Below are positions 19,271 to 31,018 of a stretch of 64,000 bases of DNA, in pieces. Under the pieces are notes generated by a model that saw nothing but the letters and a program-made list of their open reading frames with translations, made no database searches and had not been told where the DNA came from. The stretch is taken from NCBI GenBank assembly GCA_003049465.1, contig PYSS01000042.1, forward strand, positions 62,001-126,000. Direction: 5' to 3'. The first letter of the stretch is position 1; each line of letters opens with the position of its first letter. The DNA comes from Magnaporthiopsis rhizophila. Its lineage: Eukaryota > Ascomycota > Sordariomycetes > Magnaporthales > Magnaporthaceae. The position numbers and the translations under genes are program-made.

Positions 19271-22200
19271 GGTGACCGCCTGCGTCTAGATATAAGGGAT
19301 AAGAGACAGAGAAGAATGCGAAAGAATAATACGAGACAATAGGAAATTTAACAGGTATAACTGGACATATGGAAATACGATGCAGAACAAACTGAACAGA
19401 ACGGAACAAACAAGAAACGACAGAAGCAAAAGAAGCAGCGCTGCCGCTGCCAATTGTACTCTGCCCGACCCGAATCAGGGGGCTGCCAGGCGAGTCGTCT
19501 GCGACACTGACAACGTCGAGGCTGTGGAGCGGCGGCCTGAAACAGTAAGCGTGCTGGGGTCGCAGTGGACACTGCCCTGACGGCTGGAGACGAGATGGCT
19601 ACAGGCCCACCTGTGGGCTATTTTCTGCCCTGGAGCGGCACTTGCAAGTCCGATTATGGACAGTGGTCCAGTCGCTCGGGACCTTGGGTTGCTTGGGCAG
19701 TGGGTTGGGTATTGTTACATTTTTATTTAATTTGTTAGGGAATGATACAAAAAAAAAAAAAGAAGAAGAAGAAGGAACAATAAAGTACAGTTTTGTTTGG
19801 TATTTCAATCCGGTATAGTTTGGACGGAGAATCGCTTGGCTTGCCCGGAATGAGCCGGGCGGGTGGTAAGTCGCTGGGTGTTGTTCGTTAGCACAGCTTT
19901 TCTGGGATTGCTCACGCACCTGGCCTAGTATTGCAATCCTGCGCTTGTCCCCTATCCCTAAGAATGTCGGCGTGTTAGTAGGATTGCCCAAGCATCATGG
20001 TCCTAAGCAAGGGGAGAGGGAGATGTACTCACCGGGGCTGCTACCCCTGACTCGATCGGAGGCTTTCTGCTAGCAACAATGTTAGTAAACGGGAACATGA
20101 GTGAGGACCTGACAGAAGGAAAGGTTAGTAAATAGAAAGCCCTAAAATGTTGGCTGTGTCCTTGGGTATCTTGGTCCTTGCGATGGACGACTCCACGAGG
20201 AGATGATGGTATCTGCTGTGTTAATCCTGTTAAAGGTTAGCTTTACCAAGGGAGATGTATTTATGCCATGTTAGTCTCTGTTAGAGGTTAGTTTTAAAGG
20301 GAAATTCTTAAGGGAGATGCGTTAATAGAAAATGCCTGCTTTGGGCTTGCGTGTTTTCCCTGTGAGATTATTAGTGTGTGCAGCTCGATCGGCGAGGTTT
20401 AAGCTAGAAACAAGCCGCGAGATAGTCCTAAATGTGCTGTCAGCAAGAAAACGAGGAAGCGGGAACCTAAAGTGTTAGTCTGGCTGCATATACGGCCTCC
20501 CTGCCAAGCAGGCTATCTCGGGAACTAGAGTGTGTCATCTGTTCAAAGTCAGTATCTTGCGGTACGGAGGTGTCCTGTGAAGTGTCAGTATGGCTCGGGG
20601 CGGTCGGGCCCGCAGGAGTGCGTCGTGGCGGGGGCTTCGGGGGGTCCTAAAATGTCAGCAGCAAACACGGGGGTTTAAAAGGAAACGGAGGGGATGGGCG
20701 GGCGTCCGGCAAAAGCATCGGTCCTAAAAGGTCTTGTCAGCATGACGTTCTCTGCCCTACCGCGCTTGCGTAGAAGCCACGCGCTGGTCGCGACGCGTAG
20801 CTACCGGCTACCGCAGTGCTCGGTCGACTTTAATGCTCGGGGCTGTCGGCGGCGGATCGGCCGTCATCGTCGAGGAATATCGGATCGTGGATTGTGTCCT
20901 AAAAGTGTTGGCACTGTCAGTCGCGTAGAATGTCGCCCCTGGATCTGGTTCGGGCCGATGCCAAGGCTTAAAGGCTCGCGTTCGTTCTTCTAGCCGTCGG
21001 CTCGTATCGGCGTCGGGTTCGGTCGCGGGAGGCTTGCTTTGTCTCGGTCCTAGAGTGAAGTTAGTTTTCATCGGCATCATCGGCCTGCGTAGATGGCTGT
21101 CGGCTGGGCAAGATCTCGGGTGACGTTTGTGGTCCAAAGGGTCGAGTCTAGCTGTGAGTGTGTTAGTAGATCGTGTGCCGTTAGTACAAGGGTATCCCTG
21201 TTGTGTAAGTGGTCAGTACTTGTATACGGGACTCTTTTTAAGGATCATTAGCTAGATTTCTAGACTGGGGAGGTTAGCAGACAAAATAAAAGAAAGGTGC
21301 CTAAATCTTGTCGTCCTAAACTCGGTTAGTTTGTCAGTTCCAGCCATTGCCTGCTCGATAAGCTTGAAGAAGGGAAGGGGCACTGTTTTTTTATTGTTAG
21401 CTTGTTCCTTGTGCACTGCTGTTCTGGTTAGCTTGTTCCTCGAGGTAGACCCGCATTCGTCCCTGCTCTTGCTGCGAGTCCTCATGGGTCAGATTGGTTT
21501 TATGTATTTATTGCGGGTGTTGAGAAACTCACTGGTTAGCTTCATTAAACTCGGACGGTCTTGGATTTAGTGCTATCTGGACCTGTGAGTGGGTGGCCGG
21601 TGGCCGTCAGTATATCTGCTAGAAAGGGGATGTGCCGAGGGGATGTGCTGAGGGGATGTGTCAAGGGACGTGATAAGGGGACGTGTAAAGGGACGTGTGA
21701 AAGGGATGGGTAATATGTAGGAAAGTAGGCAGATGAGGAGTGGATTCGTCTGAACTGGTTAGTAATGAGAGTAAAGGACGTGATAGTAAAGATGTAAAGG
21801 GAGACAGTAAGTAAAGGGACGTGGGAAGGGGCTTGGTGGATGCGTGAAGATGGGGTAAGTATGGGTTCGAGGTTAAGGGAGAGTGTGCCAAGGACAATGG
21901 ATGCTGGGGGATCAAAAAACAATAGGGAAAGTCGGGACGGCAAGCATTGTTAGGCAGAGGGCAAAGGATGTGCAGGGCTGGTGCGGGCGGGAGGATATGC
22001 CCGAAGGTCTTTGTTGCGGCGTGTCAATGCCGTTGGCAGTAATCCGGAAAGCTGCCTTGTGGCTAGCCGGTATCTTGGTCTGCGGCGCTGGAGCCTGGAG
22101 TGTCCCTGTAAGGAAAGGAGCTGGTTAGTGGCCGAGTTGGTGTTATTCGGGGAGGCAAAGATAGGGGAGGGTAGGGAAGATAGGTCAATAGCCCGGTGTT

Positions 22201-22970
22201 GGTCTGATCTCGCTGAAAGGAGCAACGGATCGTATGAAGTGATAAGAAAAGATACGAGTGAGAGTGATGGAATGTGTGGATGAGATGCTTCCAAAAAAAA
22301 AAAAAAAGTTGCAACCATCACCGGCGTTAGTGCCTATATACCAGTCGACCTTTGTCGGCGGCCAGTAAGTCGACGGCCGCTGGTCCATCCGTTCTTACTT
22401 TGGCGATGCATCTCGAGGCTCCTGTCCTTACGAAACGACGCAGTAATTGCCGGAAGCAAAAGCCCAGCCCGGACTAAAACGGTACTTGGGCCTCACAGTA
22501 AGACGCATATGCACGATCTGCTGCGCACAGAAAACCCCGCCTGCCCGCTTTTGGCAGCAGCCAGCAGCCACCGACCCGGATTGACCCCACATGCAGTAAG
22601 CACAGCGCCGAAGGCACCTGTAGTAACTCTCGTCGCCATGAGCATTCTGTCGCTCCTGCTGTCGCGATGCCTGTCCAAGTCGTCACAGTAAGAACAAGAC
22701 AAGTACAGGCTGGCTGCAAAATTTCATATGCCATCTCGTCTGGAGTTGATTGTCCATCTGATCATCATTCAGGCCCCGCTATCGGCTGCCTGCATAAAAT
22801 TAAAAGAACAGTAATAACCCGCCACGCCTGGTCGTTTTAATACTAAAACAGATCGGAAGTACTCCCGCCGATTAACGCCTTTAATGCCCCCGACAGTGGA
22901 TATATAAGGAAATTAGATATACGGAAGAAAATGGCTGGACCGCTAGAAAAAAAAGAGTCAAAAGACGGGC
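19271..22970. other. Long non-coding region rich in minus-strand splice-acceptor-like signals
   Basis: No protein gene is supported in these 3.7 kb. The notable content is an array at 19887-22130 in which the minus strand repeatedly shows CTAAC or CTGAC followed within about 25 nt by YAG, often then GAC (see findings). It also holds a short tandem repeat at 21622-21835 and an A15 run near 22293. CTTAC-type branch-like sites continue more sparsely to about 22815. The stretch lies downstream of the X325 gene, which reads towards it. Confidence 0.6.
21622..21835. repeat. Degenerate tandem repeat, ~13-bp unit AGGGGAYGTGY
   Basis: Seven near-tandem units of the form AGGGGATGTGCTG or AAGGGACGTGTAA run from 21622 to about 21712, and further scattered copies occur to about 21835. 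It lies inside the splice-signal-rich region. Confidence 0.7.
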
Positions 22971-23811
22971 TCATAGAAGCATCCACAGACCGCCGGCCAC
23001 CAGCGGAAGCCACCCGATTATGCTGTACCCCGTCCTGGCCAGCAGGTTGCCGCTCTGGGCGCCCGATGTGGCCGTCAGGTTGGTGGTCCTGGCGGGGGTG
23101 GCGTAGATGTCGGTGAAGCTGATGTCGGTGCTGTTGAAGCAGTTGCTCTCGTTGACCTTGCCCAGGCGCGGGTCGTCGGTGGCCACGAAGGTGATGTCGA
23201 CACACTGCAGGAGTAAAACAAACGGTCAGCGAGTGGATCGATCGACTACAACAGGGGAGCAGGAACGGAAACGCACCGAGTACAGAGCAGCGCCGTGCAG
23301 GGCCAGCTCAACAACCTGGATGGTGGCGTTGTCGCCAGGCTTGACGTCGAAGTTCTTGGGCAGGGGCACCTGGGGCAGGCAGATGGTGCCCGGGTACGGG
23401 TTCTTGGAGGGGCCGACGATGCCAAAGGGCGGAACCATGGCGAACGACATGTTGAGCGGACCGCCGTCGGGGGCATCGGTGCCGATTCCTAGGTTGACGT
23501 AGATGGTGGCCGAGTCGTGGCCCTGGAACCAGCCGGGCTGCAGCGCGATAGCACCGCCCTTGACGGACCAGTAGGTCCTGTTCTGCGTGAGAGGGACGCC
23601 GCCGCCTGAGGAGAACGGGTCAGCATGTGGTGCCCGCTGCCAAAAAGGCACAAGGCTATGCGCGCGACTCACAAGGGTACATCCACTGCATCCCATAGGG
23701 GAACGTGGAGTTGGTGACGAGGTTGTTGGCGCGCCAGCCGGGGTAGGTGATGACGGTGTGCGCGGCGCTCAGCGCAGCGCTGGCGAGGAAGACAAAGGTT
23801 GACGACAGCAT
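22971..23811 (-). CDS. X325/BIM1-like copper-binding domain protein with GPI-type tail
   Basis: Three exons on the minus strand: 23673-23811, 23277-23605 and 22971-23204, giving 233 residues; introns are 67 and 72 nt. A signal peptide (MLSSTFVFLASAALSAA) ends just before His18, so the mature protein begins HTVITYPGW, the N-terminal histidine of the LPMO-like X325/BIM1 fold. Further family features are FPYGMQWMYPCGG, LTQNRTYW, a glycine/proline-rich core and LHGAALYS..C. The C-terminus, after an S/T/A-rich linker, is a hydrophobic stretch (GWLPLVAGGLWMLL), the pattern of a GPI signal. Proteins of this family bind Cu(II) without polysaccharide oxidation; Cryptococcus Bim1 takes part in copper uptake. 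Function here is inferred from family. Confidence 0.9.
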
Positions 23812-25022
23812 GGTGTGCCTGTGTGTATCCGCCTCGTTGTGTTTTGCTCCGGTCGTAGTAAGATGGCAGGGCTGTGCTGTTGTGCTGGGGGCTCTTTTTA
23901 TAAGGCTACCGCAGTACCTACTGAACAGACGAAAGCAGAAGAGGGAGGGGCGTTGGAGAAAAGGAAGGCGGGCGCGATATTATCTATGTTGGAAAGACAA
24001 GGGCGGCCGCCTCCCGGATCTAGCGCAGCTGATGCAGCCATCAGCTTAAAAGCACAGGATGCGACCTTGGGTGTGCGGCCTGGCGCCCTCGCACTCCTCG
24101 ATATTGGCTGACCTCCACCGTTCAGCGGCGCGAGGGGAAAAGAGAAAGGGCCAGTAGCATTGGACGGGTCACAGTCACAGCGGGTGCCACGGCAGGAACC
24201 CTGTCGACGCTTGCAGAGCGCAGCCAATGGGAGGACTTGACGCAGCCGCCCATCTGGCCGTCCACTACCCCGCCAGCCAATCATGTTCGATGCTGCTGGG
24301 CTGGGGTGTGTGGGAGGGCTGGTCATCACTTTGTCGCTCGAACCACAAACCGCCCGGCTCTCGGCACCACAACAGGCGGCAAGGATCTGCTGCTTCCTCG
24401 GTCGGGTCGAGTCGTCGGGGAACACGGCAGCACGGCAGGACAGGACACACAAATGGGCCTCTTGCTCGAGTGCGAAGGACCAAAAGAAAGAGTCCGAGGG
24501 GGAAAGAATGGAGAGAGAAAAAGAAAAAAAGAGCGGGGAGGATAAGCGCCCGCCCCGTCTGTCACTCGGCCCCACCCCACCCAACCAATCAACACCATCT
24601 AGGTTGGCTTGGGGGCTATTTTGGGCTTTTTAGCAAGTCGATCCGATCTCTGCAGAGAAAAGGCACCGAAGGTGGTGGTTGCACCAGACACCGCTTTGGG
24701 AACAATTCAGCGATTGAATTAATACTCGTCGGCTCGACAGTCAGCGAAAGCAGCTCCTTCATATCTGGTTTCCTTCCCCACTTGATCCTTCCTCTGCCTG
24801 GCACTGGCACATGCCGTTTCAGCCTGTTTTTCTTCTTGCCTGCTCGATTGCTCGTCAGCCAGCGCAAATGGATCGTCTAAGCGGCGGATCTCTTTCCGGA
24901 GGAGTCAGCTGACGTCGCCCGCCGTTGTAGACTGACTGACTGACAGCCCCTCACGTCGGGTCGGTGCTGTGCTCCAACCAACACGCGACAATTTCCTTGG
25001 CGTCTGCCCCTCTCCGCCCCCA
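23812..25022. other. Divergent promoter region
   Basis: It separates the X325 gene (minus) and the SRR1-like gene (plus). Several overlapping open frames at 24227-24880 lack domain content and differ in frame, so I regard the stretch as non-coding regulatory DNA. Confidence 0.6.
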
Positions 25023-25910
25023 ATGCCTCCTCCTCCTCCGCACGGCGACAACGGCGGCGCCGCCTGGAACACGGTGCCGTCGCGCCGCAGAAATCCTGTC
25101 ACATCCACTACATCTGCCCACCACACCACAACCAACAAGGCCGCCGCCGCCGCCGCTGCTCCCATGTCCCCGGATGAGCTCGAGCGCGCAGTGACCGAGA
25201 TCGACACTACGTACACCCGCGTCCGCGACCGCTGGCTCGCCAGCCCGGCCTACAGCACCCTGCGCGCCCTCATCCTCGCCGGCGCCGCGTCGCACGCCCC
25301 CGTCACCACCGCCGTCTGTCTCGGCAACGGGCCGCTGCACGCGCCCGACTCGAACTGGGACCGGCGGCGCACCGCGCACGTGCAAACGGCCGCGCTGCTG
25401 GCGCTGGTCGACCTGCTCTCCGAGTCGCAACAACAGTCCTCTGCCCCGAATCCGATCCGCTGCGTATTCCAAGAACCCGAGTACTCCCCCGCCGACCGCG
25501 CCTTTCTGCAGCGCCGGGGCCACGACGTGGTCGACGACCCGGCGGCCTTTGGGCTGGTCGGCGCCTCCACGCTGCTGTGGGGTGTGCACATGTACCACCA
25601 GGTCTATAGCCGCGCTCTGCAAGGGGACAACAATTCAGATTCCCCCACGCCGCCGCTGCCGGCCTTGTTTGTGGGCACCAAGTGGACGACGTGGGAGGAC
25701 GTGGCCGACGACGACGGCCGGATCAAGGAGTCGCTGAGCAGGGTGGCCGAGATGCATGCCACATACGATATGCTCGAGTTCCCGCCTGACGAGGCGTCTT
25801 TTTCGTTTGGTGACACTTGCATATACTGGAGGAGAGAGGATACGAGTGTAGATTCGACCGAGAGTCCGCATTGTGCTGCGCCGACTGTCGAGCCGCCGCC
25901 CCAGGGCTGA
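25023..25910 (+). CDS. SRR1-like domain protein
   Basis: 295 residues, single exon. The central region matches the SRR1-like family: VCLGNGPLHAPDSNWDRRRTAHVQTAALLALVDLL, then VFQEPEYSPADRAFLQRRGHDVVDDPAAFGLV and STLLWGVHMYHQVY. The family is named for Arabidopsis SRR1 (light and clock signalling; yeast Ber1 affects microtubule stability); the biochemical activity is not established. The first 40 residues are proline- and alanine-rich. The ATG at 25023 is chosen; the same frame is open from a non-ATG codon at 24969. It is convergent with the PLAA/Doa1 gene, 270 bp apart. Confidence 0.88.
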   Translation: MPPPPPHGDNGGAAWNTVPSRRRNPVTSTTSAHHTTTNKAAAAAAAPMSPDELERAVTEIDTTYTRVRDRWLASPAYSTLRALILAGAASHAPVTTAVCLGNGPLHAPDSNWDRRRTAHVQTAALLALVDLLSESQQQSSAPNPIRCVFQEPEYSPADRAFLQRRGHDVVDDPAAFGLVGASTLLWGVHMYHQVYSRALQGDNNSDSPTPPLPALFVGTKWTTWEDVADDDGRIKESLSRVAEMHATYDMLEFPPDEASFSFGDTCIYWRREDTSVDSTESPHCAAPTVEPPPQG

Positions 25911-26180
25911 TTATTGTTAAATGCAAAAGATACCCCGTCTCGTTTCTTTTTGATAACGTCCATAGAGACCTTGGTACTCACCATCCCTGTCCGTCTCATT
26001 AATGCACGTGCCAATCAGCGAGCGCCAGTGGAGTTGCGGACAGTTGAACCGTAGGGTACTAGTCTATTTCAGCTATTTTCACCTGGGTATCAAAGCCCTC
26101 CACCCAGCCCCATTTTCTGTCAGACTTGCCGCTGTCATATATGCAACTGAGAAACTAGGTAGCCCCTTAAAACCAAGCCG

Positions 26181-28794
26181 TTACTCGGTCAGAGCTTGCC
26201 TCACCGCATCCGCCCACTCCTTGACCGCACCGTCCTCACTCCTGCCTTTGGCTATAAGTGCCCAGCTCGCGGCCCCCAAGTCCTTGACTACCGCCTTGAG
26301 GCCCTCGACCTTGGCCATGGTGCCCAGCGCAACGAGAGCCCGGACCAGCGTCGCCGCGTCCTTGTTGTTCTGCAGCACCTCGCCCAGGCAGTTGACCAAC
26401 AGTGATAGACCTTCGGTGGAAAGCTCCGTCTTGCCGCCCTTGGCCGCCTGGCTCCACGCCAGTACGGCGTAGTTGAGCGCCACCGACGCCAGGGCAATCG
26501 AGAGGTTTCGGTTGTTGGGGCCGACGGGCCCACTGAAAGGTTCGGCTTCGATGCCGAGAATGGCCTCCATGATGGAGACGACGCGATCAAAGACGGCCAC
26601 GGCCAGCTGACGGCCCTGCTCCGTGGCGAAAATATTGGTGATGGCGCGCATGGCCATGAACGCAGACGCCTCGTTGACCGGCGCCCCAGCAGGCGCCTCG
26701 AAAGCCCCCGCCAGCACAGCCCCAAGGAAGTTGCCGTGGGCATGGTGGTTGTACGCCGCCGCCGCCTCGAACACGGCCAGGCAGCGGAGCAGGTCCAGGC
26801 TAGGCAGCCGCGTGGCATATTGCCAGTTGATCGCCATCTTCATCACCAGATCGATCTGCTGCGAAGAGACGTCGAGCTCTGCTGGCTTCTTGGCCGCCGC
26901 CGCCGATGAAACCTTTGTTGGTGCCGATGCCAGCGCTGCCTGGAGCCCTTTGGCCAAAGACTGCAAAGAAGACACCTCCGCCGGATTCAGGGCGAATTCC
27001 TTGTCGCCGCTCTTGACGAGGTCGGCATTCAGAGATAGGATCTTCTTGAGTAATGCTACGCAGTCGGTAGATGACATGTCAGATCGCTGGTAAAGGTAGC
27101 AGCGGGAGAGGCCATGAGAACTTACGCTCAGAGTTCAGAGTCGGGATCAAGACAAAATCCGTGCTGGGGAGCACCCGTTTTTGGGCACTCGCGGTCGCTG
27201 GTGCTGGTGCTGGTGTCGAGCTCTGAGCGCTGCCCGAAAGGTCCGTATTCTCGAACCTCTGGCCGCCGGACTCCCTGACGATGAACTGAGCAACCTGCTC
27301 CAAGTAGCTGATCGACAGCTCGTTCTTTTCCAGAAATCTCCTGGCTGCGTCGTACGGATTCTCGCTGGCGTTATATGGCAGGGACAGCGTGGGCTTGCCG
27401 TCTTCAATGTCGACCTGGAACACAAAGTCCCATTCCTTGCCGTCGTAGTGCTTCTTCTTGTCGGAGCTGCCTGGGGAGTCGACAACGGCGCCGTAAAGCT
27501 CCCATTTTTGTTGAGCTGAAACAAGTGTGTATAAGTTAGCGAACGGCCCCAACCACAAAGGCGGCACGACATTGACTTACCGACAGACCACATGTGGGCG
27601 TCGAGCCCGCCGTCTGGGTTCTTAATCACCTGTATCTGGCCGTCCTTCTTGCCGACGTTGGTTTTGAGGAATTCTGGTCCAGGGAAGGCCTGGTTCTGGA
27701 GGTTGCCCGACATAGTCTCCTTGGGGATGGCCATGCCCTTCAGTGTCTCGTCAAACTGGCGCAGCGTGTCTGCGTCGGCGATGCGATCAGCCGACCGGGT
27801 CCAGATGCGTATTATGTTGTCGCTGGCGCCTGACACGATGTCCCCCGTCTCGGGGCACACGTCGACGGTCCACACTGAGACGGCGGGGTGCACCAGTGTC
27901 TGCACGCACTCGCTCCCCTTCCACACCCTCACCGTCCTGTCCTCGCCCGCGCTGACAATCTCGCCTGAGGGCAAGCAGGCTAGAGAGTAGACAAACGACT
28001 CGTGACCGTGCAGCTCCGTGACCTGCTGGCCCTGCGGCGTCCAGAGGCGGATGACAAAGTCGTTTCCGGCGCTGGCGAAGCGGGCACCGCTGGGATGGCC
28101 GGGCGGCAGGCGGCACAGCGCGCGCACCGGCTCGGCAGTGAATATGGTCTTGGCGGGGGACAGCGGGTGGTCCGGCTGGGCGCGGGCCAGCCCGTAGGCG
28201 CGGATCATATTATCGGCACAGCCCGTGACGACCGAGGAGCCGTCGAGGGCCAGGACGGCCGTGACCGACTTGTCGTGGCCGTCGAGCTCGGCGGCGAGGT
28301 CCCACTTCCCGACATGCCATATCTTGGCCTTGGTGTCCCAGCTGCCAGAGGCGATGAACTTGCCGTCGGGCGAGACGTCGAGGCTGCAGACGTTGTTCCC
28401 GTGGCCGGGCAGGAGGATGGGGAAGCCGTCGGCCTGCTCGTCGGCCGGCCGGGGCTGGTGGATGTAGATGATGGGGTCGAGACCGCTGGTGACCACCAGG
28501 CCATCGGGATGTGCGGGTGAGGGCGGGACGAGGGCGAGCGAGTTGACGTAGGAGCTGGACTGGGCAACGGCGGCGCTCGCGAAGACGGGCATGCCAAAAG
28601 CAGGCGAGGTCCGCTTCCACAGACGCACCGAGTTGTCTCTCGAGGCCGAGACAATCACGTCGCTGGACTTGTATCGGACGGATTTGACCTGGTCCTGTTA
28701 GACGTCGTCACGGGCATGGCAATGGCAGCTCGGGAGGGACACTCACATCGTTGGAGTGGCCCTGCAGCTGGGCCGAGAGCTTGAAGATGGACAT
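26181..28794 (-). CDS. doa1: PLAA/Doa1/Lub1 homologue (WD40-PFU-PUL ubiquitin-binding factor)
   Basis: Four exons on the minus strand: 28747-28794, 27581-28688, 27126-27515 and 26181-27055, giving 806 residues; introns are 58, 65 and 70 nt. The N-terminal half is a WD40 propeller (SVRYKSSDVIVSASRDNSVRLW, then VCSLDVSPDGKFIASGSWDTKAKIW and further blades). A PFU domain follows (WSVAQQKWELYGAVV...WDFVFQVDIEDGKPTLSLPYN...ARRFLEKNEL), then a linker rich in A, P and T, and a C-terminal PUL domain of helical repeats starting near LLKKILSLNADL. Doa1/PLAA binds ubiquitin and Cdc48/p97 and controls ubiquitin pools and membrane-protein sorting. All domains are intact. Confidence 0.95.
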
Positions 28795-29699
28795 GGCGCT
28801 CGGCTGCGCTGGGGTTGTTGGCAGATCTGGGCCAGCCTCTGTCGGCGTTTATCTGGTGGTGGCTTTTCAACCCTTGCTTGGAAATCCCACGATGATGAAA
28901 TGGAAGGCGGGGCACTCTTCGTAAGTACCAAAGTACCCCACGCCGCGCCGAGCTCCAGCTATGCTGGGATCAATCCGTCCCAACCGGCAGGTACTCCTGG
29001 TTTTGCTGCAGGAGCTGCCATGTTTCAGGTACCTTGCTGCAGGTTCGCTTGACCGAGGCGAGGCAGGCAGAGTGCCGCACAGACCGCCTTGGGCTTGCCC
29101 CGCCGTCCCCAAACAATCTAAACCCCAGACCGAAAAAGGCCTCCCTTTTTTTCTGTCCTTTTCACTGCCAGCCACGACTCTCCCAACCGACACCGACAAC
29201 GGGCTTCTTGTGACCAGCGAGGCATTCCTTTTTTTTTTTTTCTCTTCTTTTCGTTCCTCTCCCTCTCTCTCTGTTAACGATTCTCTCTGATTTTGTCTGT
29301 GTTTCGAAATTCACTCTCTGGCTTCTTCTGTCCCCCGCCTGCGTTCGCAGACAGCGCAAGAAAAACGAAAAGAAAAAGAAAAGAACAAAAGAACAAAACA
29401 CTGACGACCGCTACGACTTGACGACTTCGACGATCTCTTAATTCCATTCCTTGAGAGGATTGGTTTGTGGCTTTTGAATACTGGCCGTGTTTGGATTCCC
29501 GTTTGATCACTCTTTGCAAGACTCGAGCCATCATCATCATCCAAGCCAACGACAAGCACACGCATTTCGACCGAACCCCAAGACTCGCAATTTCACGCCT
29601 AGCCGATCCGAACAAGATCTTCGACTGTATTCCGCTTCCCACCCACACACAACGTAGACCCAGACCGAGAAAGGCGCTCGACAGAAGCACTTCGACAAG
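28795..29699. other. Divergent promoter region
   Basis: Shared upstream region of the PLAA/Doa1 gene (minus) and the STRAP gene (plus). A T-run with CT-rich sequence at about 29230-29280 is typical of leader sequence. No gene seen. Confidence 0.65.
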
Positions 29700-30970
29700 A
29701 TGGCTGCCGAGGCTCCCCGCCAATATGTCCCGCTGACATGCCACGGCCACTCGCGACCTGTGCCTCACATCAACTTCTCCTCGACCTTTGAGCAGGAGAA
29801 CTATTTTATGCTGTCGGCTTGCAAAGGTGCGTCTGGTGACCTCACCCATCCCGCCCAGTTGCGCATCGGCTAACCCCTGTTCAGATGGCAACCCCATGTT
29901 GCGCCACGGCCAGACTGGCGATTGGATCGGCACTTTCATCGGACACAAGGGCGCCGTCTGGCAGGCCAAACTCAGTCCGGACATGAGTAATGCCGCCACC
30001 GCTTCTGCCGACTTTAGCTGGTAAGCCTGGCTGCTCCGAATAGTTGTTTGCTCCTTGTTTGATGTGGCTTCTGACGTTCAGGGGCTTGCCCCTTTTGCAG
30101 CAAGATCTGGAACTCGCACACGGGTGAGGTTCTCTTCACCCTCAAGCATGACCATATTGTCCGCGCTGTCGCCTACCCCCCAACCAACTCGGACATGGTG
30201 GCGACAGGCGGGTTTGAGAAGAAGCTTCGGCTGTGGGATCTTCAGGACGCGTCGTCCAAGCTGAAGGAAGCCTCCGAGCCGGTGACGCTCGACGCCTCTC
30301 GCGCGCACGAGATCGGCGAGGGCACCCACACGGAGCCGATCAAGGCAATCGTCTGGACCATGGACACCAACATCATCGTTACGGCTTCGGGGAAGACGCT
30401 CCGTTGGTTTGACGTGCCGTCCAAGCAGATGGTCAAGTCGCTCACTCTCGACGCCGAGATCAAGTCTTGCGAGGCCGCCCAGCTCGATCCCGAATTTGCC
30501 GAGCCCTCGGACATCAACAGCGGGCAGCCTGTGCTCGCCGTCGCCGCCGGCAAGACTGTGTACTTCTTCGGCGGGCCGCAGATGATGGACGAGCTGAAGC
30601 AGTTCAAGCTGAGCCACGGTGTTGCCAGCGTTGGGCTGGACCTCAAGCAGAAGAAGTTTGCCGTTGGCGAGGAGCCTGGAACCTGGGTCCGTGTTTACAG
30701 CTACGAGGACGGTTCTGAAATGGGTGAGTCCGGTTCCTTTTGTTCCCCGCGTCCCCTTGCCCCTGATTCCGTCCAGTCAGCTAACCTTTCAATGTCACAG
30801 ACGTCCACAAGGGCCACCACGGACCAGTGTGGTCCATCTCCTTCTCACCTGACGGCAAGCTGTACGCCACGGCGTCCGAAGACGGCACCATCAAGCTGTG
30901 GAAGAATTGCACAGGCTTCTACGGGCTCTGGCGGGGCGGGGCGGCAGCGGGCGAGAAATCTTCGGATTAG
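29700..30970 (+). CDS. STRAP/UNRIP-type WD40 repeat protein
   Basis: Four exons: 29700-29826, 29885-30020, 30101-30723 and 30801-30970, giving 351 residues; introns are 58, 80 and 77 nt. Seven WD40 blades can be followed, from PLTCHGHSRPVPHINFS, through GHKGAVWQAKLSPD and LRLWDLQDASSKL, to the last blade HHGPVWSISFSPDGKLYATASEDGTIKLW. This is the STRAP (serine-threonine kinase receptor-associated protein) pattern; in animals STRAP/UNRIP joins the SMN complex and TGF-beta signalling, while in fungi its role is poorly defined. The stop is TAG at 30968-30970. The same frame stays open for another 186 codons after that stop (separate entry and finding). Confidence 0.92.
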
Positions 30971-31018
30971 AAGTCGCGACGATCGCCCGAGGAGCGCGAG
31001 TCGCAGGACCTGCTGCCC

